DNA of 64,000 nucleotides from Galerina marginata (taxonomy: Eukaryota; Basidiomycota; Agaricomycetes; Agaricales; Galerinaceae): contig JAECYW010000008.1 in NCBI GenBank assembly GCA_023014335.1, positions 1,736,001-1,800,000 of the forward strand, written 5' to 3'. The notes under the pieces were generated by a model that worked only from the letters and a program-made list of their open reading frames with translations, searched no databases and had not been told where the DNA came from. The translations under genes were made by a program, and so were the position numbers. Shown here piece by piece: positions 1 through 12,000 of the stretch; position 1 is the stretch's first letter, and every line of letters begins with the position of its first letter.

Positions 1-614
1 TTAAAGGCGCCCCAGGAAGTACAGCAGCAACCCTTAACCGTCAAATCCTGCTCTGCTTTGAGGGCACTTTTCTTGAAGACCCCGTCAATGAGGCTTTGGA
101 ATCCGAACATGAAGTTTTCACCTTCTTGGAGCCACTTAGGTATGATGTGATACGCCTAACTGCTTTGAAAGCTCCTTTACGTGAGTTCATATTATCTATT
201 TTATATTTCATTATATTGATATGTTGTTGCATTTCTAGTCCGTCGTGAACCTTTTGACTGGGGTGAAACTGCAGCGGATAAAAAGTTTCACACGGGTAAT
301 GCCCAAGGGTGGGCACTTTCATCTGAAGATATTGAAGAAGCCTACTTGACTGCTCGTGATCTGGAACCTGAGGAGGAAGAGCCTGTTGTGCCGGTTGTTC
401 AAGAGCAAGAGGAAGAGGAAGAGGAAGAGCCGGAGGTAGCTGTAAGGCCTTCAAAACGCCGTAAAACACAGGTCATACCTTCTCCTTCTGCCTCACCTCC
501 TGTATCTTCTGAAGTATGATTACTTCATTTGTATTATTACGCTTATAATTTTCTTTGTTTGCTCTATGTTTATACCCTCAGTCTGACATCAGTAACCAAA
601 CAAACATCAACTAA
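1..614 (+). CDS. JmjC-type protein, C-terminal end (copy A, partial)
   Basis: This is the last part of the gene that is complete in copy B (48139-52954, minus). Exon pieces are 1-180, then an intron 181-238 (GTGAGT...CTAG), then 239-513. The frame can stop at TGA 517-519. Alternatively, a good intron (GTATGA at 514 to CAG at 581) joins a tiny last exon, 582-614, ending in TAA. The encoded tail is acidic (runs of Glu around 370-430) and is followed by a basic SKRRKT-like stretch that could be a nuclear localisation signal. The catalytic domain lies outside this window on the left. The next gene, Rep/helicase, starts only 75 bases downstream on the same strand. Confidence 0.75.
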
Positions 615-689
615 TGTTGAAAGTTCAACTTTTGAGGAGCGCTCTTTCTTCCTACTTACCACCATCTACTCTCTCTATCTTCAGCTCCA

Positions 690-3088
690 ATGAGATTGCT
701 TCTTGTCTTCCTAGTCTTCTTTATACTTATACCAGTAAAGCTCAATCAAATATCTCAGTCCTTGCAAAGCTTTGCTTTAGGTATACCTTTAATACACTTT
801 GAAGTCTCAAATCTGACTCTTTTGACCTTCAAAGGTGACACTCATGACATTCAAAACTCATCTGGCATTCTTGGCATTGGCATTAGCATTCAGCATACTT
901 TTGATACTTCTGACATTACTATTCAACATATACCCAATATCCATGGCACTAGACTTCAATATATATCTGATATATTTACCACTAAGACCTTTCATAGGAC
1001 TATATCTAGCATCGATAGTCATGACTTAGTTAGCAAATTTAAACCATGCACTCAACATATGTTTGAGGCTTTTGTAGAATATATTTATTTGACTAGCTGT
1101 TCTTTAAACAAGCTGTTTTACTATGTATATATGGCTTCATTAGACACTGATATCTTTTATCAGGTGCATAGAGTGTATTTACAACTTATCAGAAACCTTC
1201 TATTGAAACATGAATATTCAAATTTTATGCGGCTTAACATTAAATCTTCTCAGTTGGCCCTGCATCAGCTGGCTTTGTTTACTTACGACGTATCTCCAAT
1301 ATTAGTATCTTCTGCTATTCAGACTCTTGTTTTGACTAGAATTTCCATGCTTTATCTACATGAAGAGAAAGTATCTATGCAGTGGTGGTATAATTATCAG
1401 CAGCCTTTATCTAATTTTTGTATCACTAATTCTTGTTCTAAACACTTTATAAACCAATTAAAATGTTCAATAGCACATAAGTGGGATGGAAGTAATTGTA
1501 TTCTTCAACCTGATAACTCTTCTTTCTTTGGGGCTGGTCCTAAAAAAACTCTAACATATGCTTCTATTTCAAAATATATTCTTTTTCAAAATTCCTCAAT
1601 CTGCATAGATAATACAAATTTAAAATATAGTGGTCATATGGTATTTAAGGAAGCTTTGGACAAATATAGGAATAAGAATGACATTCTTTTAGTGTGTGTA
1701 CCTTTGGAGCTATTATGTGATAAGATTACTCTAAAACAAGCCCGCACTATTGCAAAATGTCATGATATTTGTAAAATAAGTACACATTCTTTACCAGCTT
1801 TAATGAATGTACTATCTTCTCATCAGTGTGTTGGTAACTGTGCTGGCTTTTGTACTATTTTTTCCCTTGCACCAGCTATATTAACACCTGCAACACCTGC
1901 TGAACGTCAAACTACTTGGTATAACAAGCTTAATAAAGTTAAAAAAGCAAATCATATCCACAATAAAGCGGCCCAAAATAACCTAAAGAAACAAAAAGAT
2001 ATATCTGAGTCTGAAGAAAGAAATAAAACTTTTCCTCCTCAGCCACCATCTAAAAGTCTACTTTATAAAATAATTTCAGGCTTTATACAAGATACAAGTC
2101 CTTCTCAATTTGTAGAAGCAGGCTGTGCAGTTTGTGGAAGATTAACACCATTTAGAAATCTAATACCCTTAAGTGAAATAAAAAATAGACTAAAGGTATT
2201 AATAAACCCAGGTATTACTCGCAAAGAAAGAAAAACTCCTGAAGATCCTATTTCTGATATTACTGGTCCAATTATTGATTCAAAATGTACTCATGCATGT
2301 AAAACCTGTTGTGCTAGTTTAAAGAAAAACAAAATACCCTCATTTGCTTTAGCTTCAGGTTTTTGGATTGGCGAAGTACCAGATGTGCTTAAAAATCTGA
2401 CTTATGTTGAAAAGCTTTTAATTGCACGTGTAAGACACAATAGATGCATAGTCAAAGTAGCATCAGGCAGATATAAAATGAGAGCCAATGCTATTACCTT
2501 TCAAAATCCAGTCCCAAAAATATATGATGTTTTACCACCTCCAGTAAAAGAGCTTGATGAAGTTCTTGCATTTATATTTACTGGACCTTGCAGACCCACC
2601 AAAGATGATATTAAACGCACTCCTTTACTTGTTCGTCGCAACCATGTAGCTAATGCTTTAAACTGGCTTAAATTAAATCATGCTGATTATTCTGATGTTG
2701 GTATCTCAAAAGACAACTTAATGCAATATCCTGAAAGTGACTGTCCTGTTGTTATTGATTATAGAGAGTCTATTATAAATAAAGATCCAGAAGCCACTAG
2801 TGTACATGATAATGAAGAAGAAGATGGTGTAGAATCAGGTCCTTGCTCATTTACTGTTCAAGGTCTTACAGGACAAGAGTTTTCAGAGCTTTCTATTGAT
2901 ACTATAAAGGCTAAAGCTTTGGAACATCTTATGAGCAATGGAAAAATTTTATTTGCTGGCCATTCTGAAAAACCTTGCTCAATATTTAAAAATCCTCAGT
3001 TGTTTCCTTCTATGCTTCCATGGCTTTTTCCATATGGTCATGGTGGTATAGGTCAATCAATAATGAACAAAATCCATTCACCTTTGGT
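690..3088 (+). CDS. Helentron Rep/helicase, N-terminal part (copy A, interrupted)
   Basis: About 799 codons of the Rep/helicase polyprotein, cut by the foldback insertion at 3089; the inserted TIR adds six residues and a TAG stop. ATG 690 is the first ATG in this frame after an upstream stop. The region around 2100-2340 has CxxC-type pairs (CAVCG, CTHACKTCC) that could bind zinc. The region around 2500-2730 (NPVPKIYDVLPPPVKELDE, then PLLVRRNHVANALNWL) matches the DUF6570-type domain that precedes the Rep domain in fungal Helitron proteins. The hydrophobic first 20 residues look like a signal peptide, but this is unlikely to be real in a nuclear protein. The frame resumes at 9059. Compared with copy B I noticed Glu/Lys and Pro/Ser differences, each from one transition. 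Confidence 0.8.
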
Positions 3089-3579
3089 CACTTCAGTGGC
3101 CCCTACTTAGGTACCCGGCGGGAACTTTAATATGGCGTATATAACCTACCCATGGGGGTGTCTACAACAAAAATAAAAAATAAAAAACGGCAGCTACAAT
3201 TTATAAAAATTGTTAAAAATTTCAAAAATAAAAATGTTTTTGTTATAAAAACATAAGAAATGTTTTAAAATTTTAGAAAAGTTTTAACAATAAATAGAAA
3301 TAGTTATAGATTTGTTTTTTTTAATAGGTGCCAGGGGTCTTTTTATAGAAATATTAAATTGTAGCTAGCAGCTCAACCAGGGTAGATGGATAGAATCTAT
3401 AAAGAGATCTTGTAATGCAACCCTGAGTACTATGTATCCTCCAAAAATTGAAGCAATCCAGAGGTATGAATTCTTCTACCCACAAAATAAATTTGGCATT
3501 TGTGGGCTAGCCAAAATATATGGCGAGGATCTGTATAAAGATCATAAGACTTCATATAGAGTGATATTAAGACCAAAAC
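3089..3579 (+). repeat. Outer terminal inverted repeat, left (foldback copy 1)
   Basis: These 491 bases pair with the reverse complement of 8560-9050 with few mismatches. The palindrome-like tip (CACTTCAGTG) is followed by TACCCGGCGGGAACTTTAAT, a T/A-rich tract, and a motif GTGCCAGGGGTC that recurs in related elements at about 20.45 kb and 32.34 kb. The TIR carries an in-frame TAG that ends the interrupted host frame. Confidence 0.9.
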
Positions 3580-5129
3580 TACTGAATGAAATCAAAATCA
3601 TTGATTTTTGAATTGAATAAATATATATAGCATTTATATAAGCTTATACATATACCATCCTAATACTGCAGGTCTTTCATAAGTCATTCAATAAATTTAC
3701 TATAGTCTAGCTGCAAGTCTTCCACAAATAGTCTGAATAACAGTATGATTGATAGTGCTAATATAGCAAAGTATGTTCAAAGTACTATGAATAGAAAAGA
3801 ACAATTTAAATGATAAAAATTTCCAAATCAAATACAGTCATCCACTCACTAATGTTACACCACCACTGAGTGTTACACTTTCATAACTCAGTCAAAAATG
3901 CCTATTTTTTGACAAAATAAAATTTTCCTGTGAGCTGTATGCATGCCCCATGACTTGGTAAATTTCAGAGGGATTGGATAATATTTGACTGAGAAATGAC
4001 AAGTCCAAAATCCCTAAAATTGGCTCACCACTCAGTATTACATCAGTGTTTGGGGAATAACTTTGCAAGAAATGGACAAGATCATCTGAAATTTTGATTG
4101 AATGAAGTAATCAAATTATAAAAAATTGTGATATGGTTTTTAGGGGCAAAAGTGAGGCTAAAATTTTTCATTTTGATTTTTAAGTTTCAGTATAACATTA
4201 GCTGGTGCATGACTGTAGAATATTGGATGTTTTGACCAGTTACAAAGTGTAAAAATAATGCTTAATATATATTGTCTTTTGCAAAGGTCAAAAAAATGGA
4301 TGTTTTACAAGATCTCAAAATGTAAAAAAGGTTAAAAAAGTCAAATACTTAGCAATTTAAAATGTAATATTTATTGAATTTAATATCATCTTGTAGCTCT
4401 GAATTTTCTCGATTTTCTGATATTTAAATCATGTCAATTGGATAAAAACTGAGCAAGTTATAGTCAAATTACATTTTGAAAGAGAAGCGTTCAAAAGTGT
4501 ATTTTGTGTTTTTCTTCACAAGTAAGGCACCAAGTCACATGACACTAAAAGATTCTAGATCAGAAAAAATAGCTCCATGTTTTCTATTTATAGACCCTGA
4601 CCTGAAAATGCCTTTTTGGAACTAGTTCTATTTATAGATTAAACTGATATTTATGAACTATTTATATACTATGGTGAATTCTAAATACATTTTACTTTTC
4701 TATTTTAGACCTAAACTCTGATATATCTATATTTAGAACAAGTTCTATTTTTAAATTGTGACCCTGAACTTCCTTTTTTAGAAAGTGAGCGTACTTTATG
4801 ACCATCTCCAAAATTGGTTTTAGAACCATTTCTATTTTTAGATTGAAATTTTGAAACTTCCTTTTCTGGTAATATTTAAAGCTCTAATTTAAGCATTTTC
4901 TATTAAACCTTCAGTATAATAATCTATTTATAAATTATTTTTAGACACCAATAACAACTGTATTGTTTCTATTTATAGATAAGTCATTTAAATTCATAAA
5001 TAGTCATCTATTAATATAGGAACTATCTCTATTTATAAATTAGCCATCAAATATATTAGCTATATTTAGATCACAACTACTCTTCAAATTAATCATATGA
5101 TCAGTCTATTTTTAGAATATTATGACTGA

Positions 5130-6980
5130 CCATCTTTAAAAATAGTCAAACTTATATATAAGTTAAACAAGATCAATTCTAAAAATAGTTAAGCACCATT
5201 AAAATCATTATCAGGTTTTGCATGTCTGGCTTGGCAGATGGAAAAATCTTTTAGAAAGGAAACAGTATTTTAGAATATTGTTTTCTATATTTAGACCATT
5301 TTACAATATTGATCATGTGATCATTTACTTTTTATACTAAGATATTAGCCAAATAAGATCAGTTCTAAAAATAGCTCATACTGTTATATAGATATATAGT
5401 TCTATTAAGGAAATTAGAACAAGTGAATGTAATCTATTTTTGGAACACATAACTAGATCAGCATTCATCAGATCTATTAATAGACTCAATCTAAGCCAAA
5501 GATGCATTTATATTTAGAGTAGTAACTGTGATACTATGTTCATAGCTGAGTTGACAGATGAATTTAGATTGTTTACAGCTATTTGCCAAATAGTAGCTAT
5601 AAATGGTTATATCCTTATATTTGTATATATACCCATATTTGGGTTACACCTAAGTTCATATTGATAGGCCATCACATTTACACGTCTAGGCGGACTTGCG
5701 GTAAACTCTAAATCTGTCCTAGCAAAGAGTCTCAAACATGAGCTGATGAGCCTGGCCATCAAAATTAGAGATCTGGATGTTAGCTCACTACAACTTTGGA
5801 CCCTGCTCAGGGAAGAATTCTAAGCGAGCTATGTGTGTAATTTTAGCAGTTCAGCCTATCAATACAAATGTAGCTGTAAATTGATGCATAATGATATCAG
5901 TACTAGGGAACAAGAAGAGGCAGTGAGGTAGCATAGTGTCATTTACAGCAAAAGACTCAATGGTTTTAGTATTACAGTAATCCTTTATCTAAGCAGATCT
6001 AAGCAAAGGTGGCTGAGTGGTACCAGCTAGACTTCTTTCTGATATCAAAAACTTTGGCCAAGACTCCAGATGCAGCCAGAGAAACATTAACAGGGTACTT
6101 CATGTCTCAGAATCTTCCAGGCACAGCCTCTTGAGTATTACTGGATGTAATTTTGGCATTAGCCAGGTGTTGGTGAGGGGTCAAAAGTTTGATCACAGCA
6201 TGTGTAGTCATCAAGACTAAGAAGGAGAAAAGTCAAGGATTGAACGCCAGACTAAGGTGTGAAATCCAAGAATAAAAGTTGAGCTTGTCAGTCTGGATCA
6301 GGCAAGAGTTTAAAGTAGTAGCTGACTAATCATTTTTTATCTAATCTTATCTGCTGTTACTGCTTGTCTTTTTTTACACATACAGGCAGACTCTAGACTT
6401 TCAAGCCCTTTAGGGGGCCAAGACCTGGAATAATGCCAGTTGTCAATGGCCTGGACTGGCCCTCCCTCGCTTGCAATGTCCAGTGCCTGGCTCTGTTGTA
6501 ATTTACATCTTCATGCCAAATGACCGTATGTGTAAAAATGGAAAGTGGTATGAAAATAGCTGTAACAGAACATGGATCAAGTTATACATGAGTGTTAGAA
6601 CAATAGTTACTTGTGATTGTCACAGTGTGGAAGAGTGTTTGCACTCTGCTTGCTGCTCTAGAGGGATTTTTTGGATTTTTAAGTTGGCCAAATAGCCTGT
6701 GACACAACCAGTGATCAATTTTGGCTTAAACCACAGAGATTGAGAGCTATTTTTAGAACTGATCAGATTTGGCTAATTTCTCAGTATAAAAAGCAAATCA
6801 TTATATGATCTATATTGGAAATTAGTCTAAATATAGATTACAATGTTTAAAAGACACTTTCTTTTTTTGGATATTTTTCTGTCTGTCATTATTAAACTTG
6901 ATCTACATCTAATTACATTTGAAAATCTTTATATATTTTCTAAAAATAGACTAAGACTATAATTAATTTAAAAAGTAGTT
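5130..6980. other. Unpaired core of the foldback element, no recognisable gene
   Basis: This stretch is the loop between the two long arms. ORFs of 67 codons (6017-6220) and 74 codons (6471-6695) are present, but composition and homology give no reason to call them genes. Small stretches look like RNA polymerase III A boxes (for example TGGCTGAGTGG near 6010) without a convincing B box. The same core is present in copy 2 (about 40.4-42.3 kb). Its preservation in both copies only shows that they are recent. Confidence 0.5.
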
Positions 6981-8559
6981 GTGATTTAAATATAGCTAAA
7001 TATATTTGATTAGATCAGTAATCCATAAATAGAAATAATTTCTATGTTAATGAATGATTATTTATGAATTTAAATGACTTGTCTATAAATAGAAATAGTA
7101 TAGTTGTTATTGGTGTCTAAAAATAGTTTATAAATAGATTATTATACTGAAGGTTTAATTAAGAATTAATCTATTAATAGAAAATGCTTAAATTAGAGCT
7201 TTAAATATTACCAGAAAAGGAAGTTTCAAAATTTCAATCTAAAAATAGAAATGGTTCTAAAACCAATTTTGGAGATGGTCATAAAGTACGCTCACTTTCT
7301 AAAAAAGGAAGTTCAGGGTCACAATTTAAAAATAGAACTTGTTCTAAATATAGATATATCAGAGTTTAGGTCTAAAATAGAAAAGTAAAATGTATTTAGA
7401 ATTCACCATAGTATATAAATAGTTCATAAATATCAGTTTAATCTATAAATAGAACTAGTTCCAAAAAGGCATTTTCAGGTCAGGGTCTATAAATAGAAAA
7501 CATGGAGCTATTTTTTCTGATCTAGAATCTTTTAGTGTCATGTGACTTGGTGCCTTACTTGTGAAGAAAAACACAAAATACACTTTTGAACGCTTCTCTT
7601 TCAAAATGTAATTTGACTATAACTTGCTCAGTTTTTATCCAATTGCCATGATTTAAATATCAGAAAATCAAGAAAATTCAGGGCTACAAGATAATGTTAA
7701 ATTAAATAGATATTACTTTTTAAATTGCTAACCTTTTTACTCTTTTAACATTTTGATATTTTAAAATGTTATAAAACATCCATTTTTTTGACCTTTGCAT
7801 AAGACAGTATATATCAAGCATTATTATTGCAGTTTGTAACCAGTCAAAACATTCAATAATCCATCTAATTTGGACATAATTTATATAAGACTCGCAGTGA
7901 CTTGGCTAATAATATAGTAAATTGATCATATTTTATGTATTGCTTACAGAAGACTTATAGTGAATGACTTGGAAAAAACCTGCAGTATCAGCATAGTATA
8001 TCTATATGCTTATATGAATGCTATATGTATTTATTCAATACAAAAATCAATGATTTTTATTCATTCAGTAGTTTTGTTAAGACTGAGTCTGACATTCCAA
8101 GAATCCAAGGTTCCAACAGAACACAGAATGCAAAACTGGACGGACAAGATTTTGGCCTCAGCTATGAACTGTGCTTGGCCTAACGACGTGCCCCAATTTA
8201 TGGTCGGGAGACCAGAAGGTCAGTACCTCGTCCTAAGGCGTATTTCGGAAGTGAACAACTTAGATAGATGAGAGCAATAAGATGTCAAGCTTATGCAGGT
8301 GGTTAAACTAATATTCAGACTGAAGATCTAAGTGGTAATTACAAGTCTTTAAATATAAGGGCAGAGTTGTCCTCAACTCTGCAACTCGGTAAGATATGCT
8401 GCAGAAAGAAGACTTGGGATCAAATGCCTATCAATTTGAGGATAACACAAGAATAAGTATGGGAAAGTACTCCGCATCTGAGACAGAAAGGAGTATGTCT
8501 GCTTAGACGTGCTGCAACAGATTGTCGGAAAGGTTGGACTTGGAACAAAATTGTGATAA

Positions 8560-9050
8560 GTTTTGGTTTTAACATCACTCTATATGATGTCTTATGATCT
8601 TTATACAGATCCTCGCTATATATTTTGGCTAGCCCACAAATGCCAAATTTATTTTGTGGGTAGAAGAATTCATACCTCTGGATTACTTCAATTTTTGGAG
8701 GATACATAGTACTCAGGGTTGCATTACAAGATCTCTTTACAGATTCTATCTATCTATCCTGGTTAAGCTGCTAGCGACAATTTAATATTTCTATAAAAAG
8801 ACCCCTGGCACCTATTAAAAAAAACAAATCTATAACTATTTCTATTTATTGTTAAAACTTTTCTACAATTTTAAAAAATTCCTCATGTTTTTATAACAAA
8901 AACATTTTTATTTTTGAAATTTTTAACAATTTTTATAAATTGTAGCTGCGGTTTTTTATTTTTTATTTTTGTTGTAGACACCCCCATGGGTAGGTTATAT
9001 ACGCCATATTAAAGTTCCCGCCGGGTACCTAAGTAGGGGCCACTGAAGTG
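8560..9050 (-). repeat. Outer terminal inverted repeat, right (foldback copy 1)
   Basis: Reverse-complement partner of 3089-3579, ending ...GGGGCCACTGAAGTG directly before the second CCTTTGGT duplication. Inside it (about 8.08-8.56 kb) is a block with no partner in the left arm. This block includes a short hairpin, GCAGAGTTG/CAACTCTGC, near 8370. Confidence 0.9.
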
Positions 9051-12000
9051 CCTTTGGTCCAGAAAAGACATCTGTTAATGTATCATGATAAAAGGTTTCA
9101 AACTGATCCCAATTTTCCTTTGATTGCATTTAATCATGAACAGATTTCTCAAAGTACAAGTCGAGGAAGATTAGTAGTACAAAGATCTTATTTTTCAGAA
9201 ATGGCTAATCGCCTATTAAACCTTAATCATTCAGTGCTATCTAATATTAGCAAGCGCCTTTCTCTTGGTGAGCGTGTAAAACCTGAAACTCAAGAGGAAA
9301 AACTATGCTATAAAGTCATACAAGACTTGGATACAATTGGAGGTCATGTTGAAGGTTCTTTAGCAGGTAAAAAGTCTATGCGCAATGAAATATGGTCTTT
9401 GATTTCCTATATAGGTGCACCTTCTTGGTTTATTACACTTTCTCCTGCAGATAGTAAACATCCAATCTGTCTTTATTTTGCTGATAAGGATATTGAGTTC
9501 AAACCTGAGATTTGCCTGCCTGATGAAGCTTACCGCCTTGTTGCTCAAAATCCTGTGGCAGCTGCAAGATTCTTTCATTTTATGTGTGAAACCTTTATTA
9601 AACATGTATTGGGTGTTGGCAATAACTCTCCAGGCTTGTATGGTAAAACAAATGCTTATTATGGAACAGTTGAACAACAAGGTCGTCTAACTTTGCATCT
9701 ACATCTGCTATTATGGATTAAAAATTCACTTTCACCTCAGGAGATCAGAGATCGCATCATGGATACTACTTCTGACTTTCAAAAACAAATGGTAGAATAT
9801 CTGGAAAGTGTTCATCAAGGTGAATTGTTAAATGAAAAGACATTAGCTGATATCCTTGCATCTTTCAAATCTAAGCAAGAACAGACTGGTTACTCAGATC
9901 CAACAAAAACAATGCCAAAACCTCCACCTGAATTATGTAAATCAAAAAATTGTACAGATTGTTCCAAATGCAAGGAATTAAATGAATGGTGGGTTAAATT
10001 TGAAGAAGAGACCAATGATATACTTGCAAGATCTAATAGACATGACTGTAGAACTGATATTGAAACCAAAGATGGTAGATCTGTAAGAAAAGGCTGCAAA
10101 AATAGCAAAGGTGAATGTAAAGCAAGATTTCCTAGAGATATTGTTGAGAATACAATGGTTGAACCTCTTACAGGTGCTCTAAAATTGAAAAAAGGTGAAA
10201 GTTGGATGAATACATTTACACCAGCTCTGTCTTATCTTATTAGAGCAAATACAGATGTAACAAGTCTTTTGTCTGGAACTTCAGTCAAAGCTGTTGTTGC
10301 TTATGTTACAGATTATGTTACTAAACCAGGTCTTACAACTTATTCAATTTTTGATACAGTGCGCCAAATATTCTCTAAAAATTCAGAGTTACTAGGTGGT
10401 AGCAGTAGTCGCCAAGAAACTGCTAGAGCTTTAATGACTAAAATGGTTAACTCACTTACATCTAAAATGGAAATAGGAAGTCCAATGGCATCTTTATATC
10501 TATTAGGAAATCCAGATCATTATACTCAGCACAAATTTATAAAGTTTTACTGGAGACTCTATGTCCGCAAAGTCAGAGATGCATGGGGTGATAATGATAA
10601 AGAAGAAAGTCCAGAAAAAGTTGTTCTTGATAAGAATCTTGGAGACTATGTTGGTCTTTCTAAAGTTGATGATTATATTTATTGCCCAAACATACACAAA
10701 AATATCACTTTATATGAATGGATTCGAAGATCAGAAACTACAAGGCGCTCAAAAAAGAACTTGAAAAAATTTGACTCCTTGCAAGATATTCTTAATGGAC
10801 AGCTTGATAATATTGAAGAAGAAGAATTAAATGAGGAACTGGATTCAAATGATGAGCTAGATATTATTTCACAAGTTGGTGGTGGCAAATCCAGCCAGTC
10901 AGATGATGAATTAAATATTCAAAATAGTACTATCAATAAACCTGCTGAAACAAGTCTTAATATAAAGTATAACTTCTTACCTGGTCATCCTTTGTATAGA
11001 ACACATGAGGTAGTTTATAAAACCAATGATCCCTTAGTAGTTCCAGTGTTTTTAGGTGGCATTCTTCCTAGAAGTGATCAAGGTGATAGAGAATATTATT
11101 GTTCAACAATGTTAACACTTTTTAAACCATGGAGAACTGGAAGAGATCTTAAGCTTGAAAATCAAACCTGGGATGAAGCTTTTAATGCTTTCAAATTTGC
11201 TAAACATCAAAACCAGTTGATGAAGAATTTCAATTTAAGATATGAATGCAATGATGCCAGAGATGATTACTCTGCTAAATTGAAAAAAGGTGCAGCTCAA
11301 AAGAATAGTATATTTGGATCTTGGATTGATAGTGAACAAACTCTTAATGAACTAGATCAGACAGCATTGGACTATACCGATGATGGTCCACTAGCATCTT
11401 TTGATAATGAACAAGACATGTCTGAACTTCTTATAAATGATGCAGCTAAAACTGAAGAAATGGCTCAGATTGAAAAAGTAGTTCAAAATATAGGCTGGCT
11501 GGATAGCTCCAAAGACAATACTATAAAACCTGATAGCACTTTTAAACCTACTGAGAATTTCAATAGCAGTGAATGGAATTCTATAGTTGATGCTGCTAAA
11601 AAAGATGTCATTGCTCAAAGAATGAAGGATCTGCCATCAGGTATTAATAAATCTACTGATAACCATGAGTCTCATGATGAAGTTGTAGTATCAGATATAT
11701 CATATATTAATAAGGATTTCCAGGCTGAGAAATTGAATGAACAGAAATTCATTGATGATACTGTTAGTAAATTTAGTTTGAATACAGAACAAGAGCGTGC
11801 ATTCCGCATTGTGGCTAATCATGCAACCCTTCATAAAACTGAACCTCTTAAAATGTATCTAGGTGGAATGGGTGGAACTGGTAAATCTCAGGTTATTAAA
11901 GCTTTAATTGCTTTTTTTGAACTAAGAAAAGAAAAACATCGCATTATGATTCTGGCTCCTACTGGTTCAGCAGCTGCTTTACTCAAAGGATCTACATATC

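Larger units (their letters stand above)
3089..9050 (+). mobile_element. 5,962-bp foldback element, copy 1 (no transposase)
   Basis: The ends are perfect inverted repeats starting CACTTCAGTGGCCCCTACTT. They are flanked by an exact 8-bp target duplication, CCTTTGGT, at 3081-3088 and 9051-9058. A second copy of exactly the same length lies at 38377-44338 with a different duplication, so both boundaries are certain. The two arms pair over about 2 kb each: a near-identical outer 491 bp, then a more diverged inner part with extra blocks in each arm. The loop at about 5.1-7.0 kb is unpaired. Only small ORFs of 60-103 codons are present and none resembles a transposase. An 8-bp duplication fits hAT, Zisupton/KDZ and some other superfamilies, so the source of transposase is open. 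Confidence 0.92.

Noticed and set aside
690..760. Signal peptide at the start of the Rep/helicase frame
   Set aside because: Hydrophobic by composition, but secretion makes no sense for a DNA-replicating transposon protein; the true start may be further downstream.
6005..6210. A tRNA-like gene in the foldback core
   Set aside because: An A-box-like TGGCTGAGTGG is present, but there is no proper B box, acceptor stem or anticodon arm.
7960..8707. Small ORFs of 95-103 codons in the right arm of the foldback
   Set aside because: No similarity, poor codon pattern and overlap with the terminal repeat; their identical repetition in copy 2 reflects only the recent duplication.
3089..9050. Calling the foldback element a hAT transposon
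   Set aside because: The 8-bp duplication fits, but the tip is not diagnostic and 8-bp duplications also occur in Zisupton/KDZ and others; no transposase is present.
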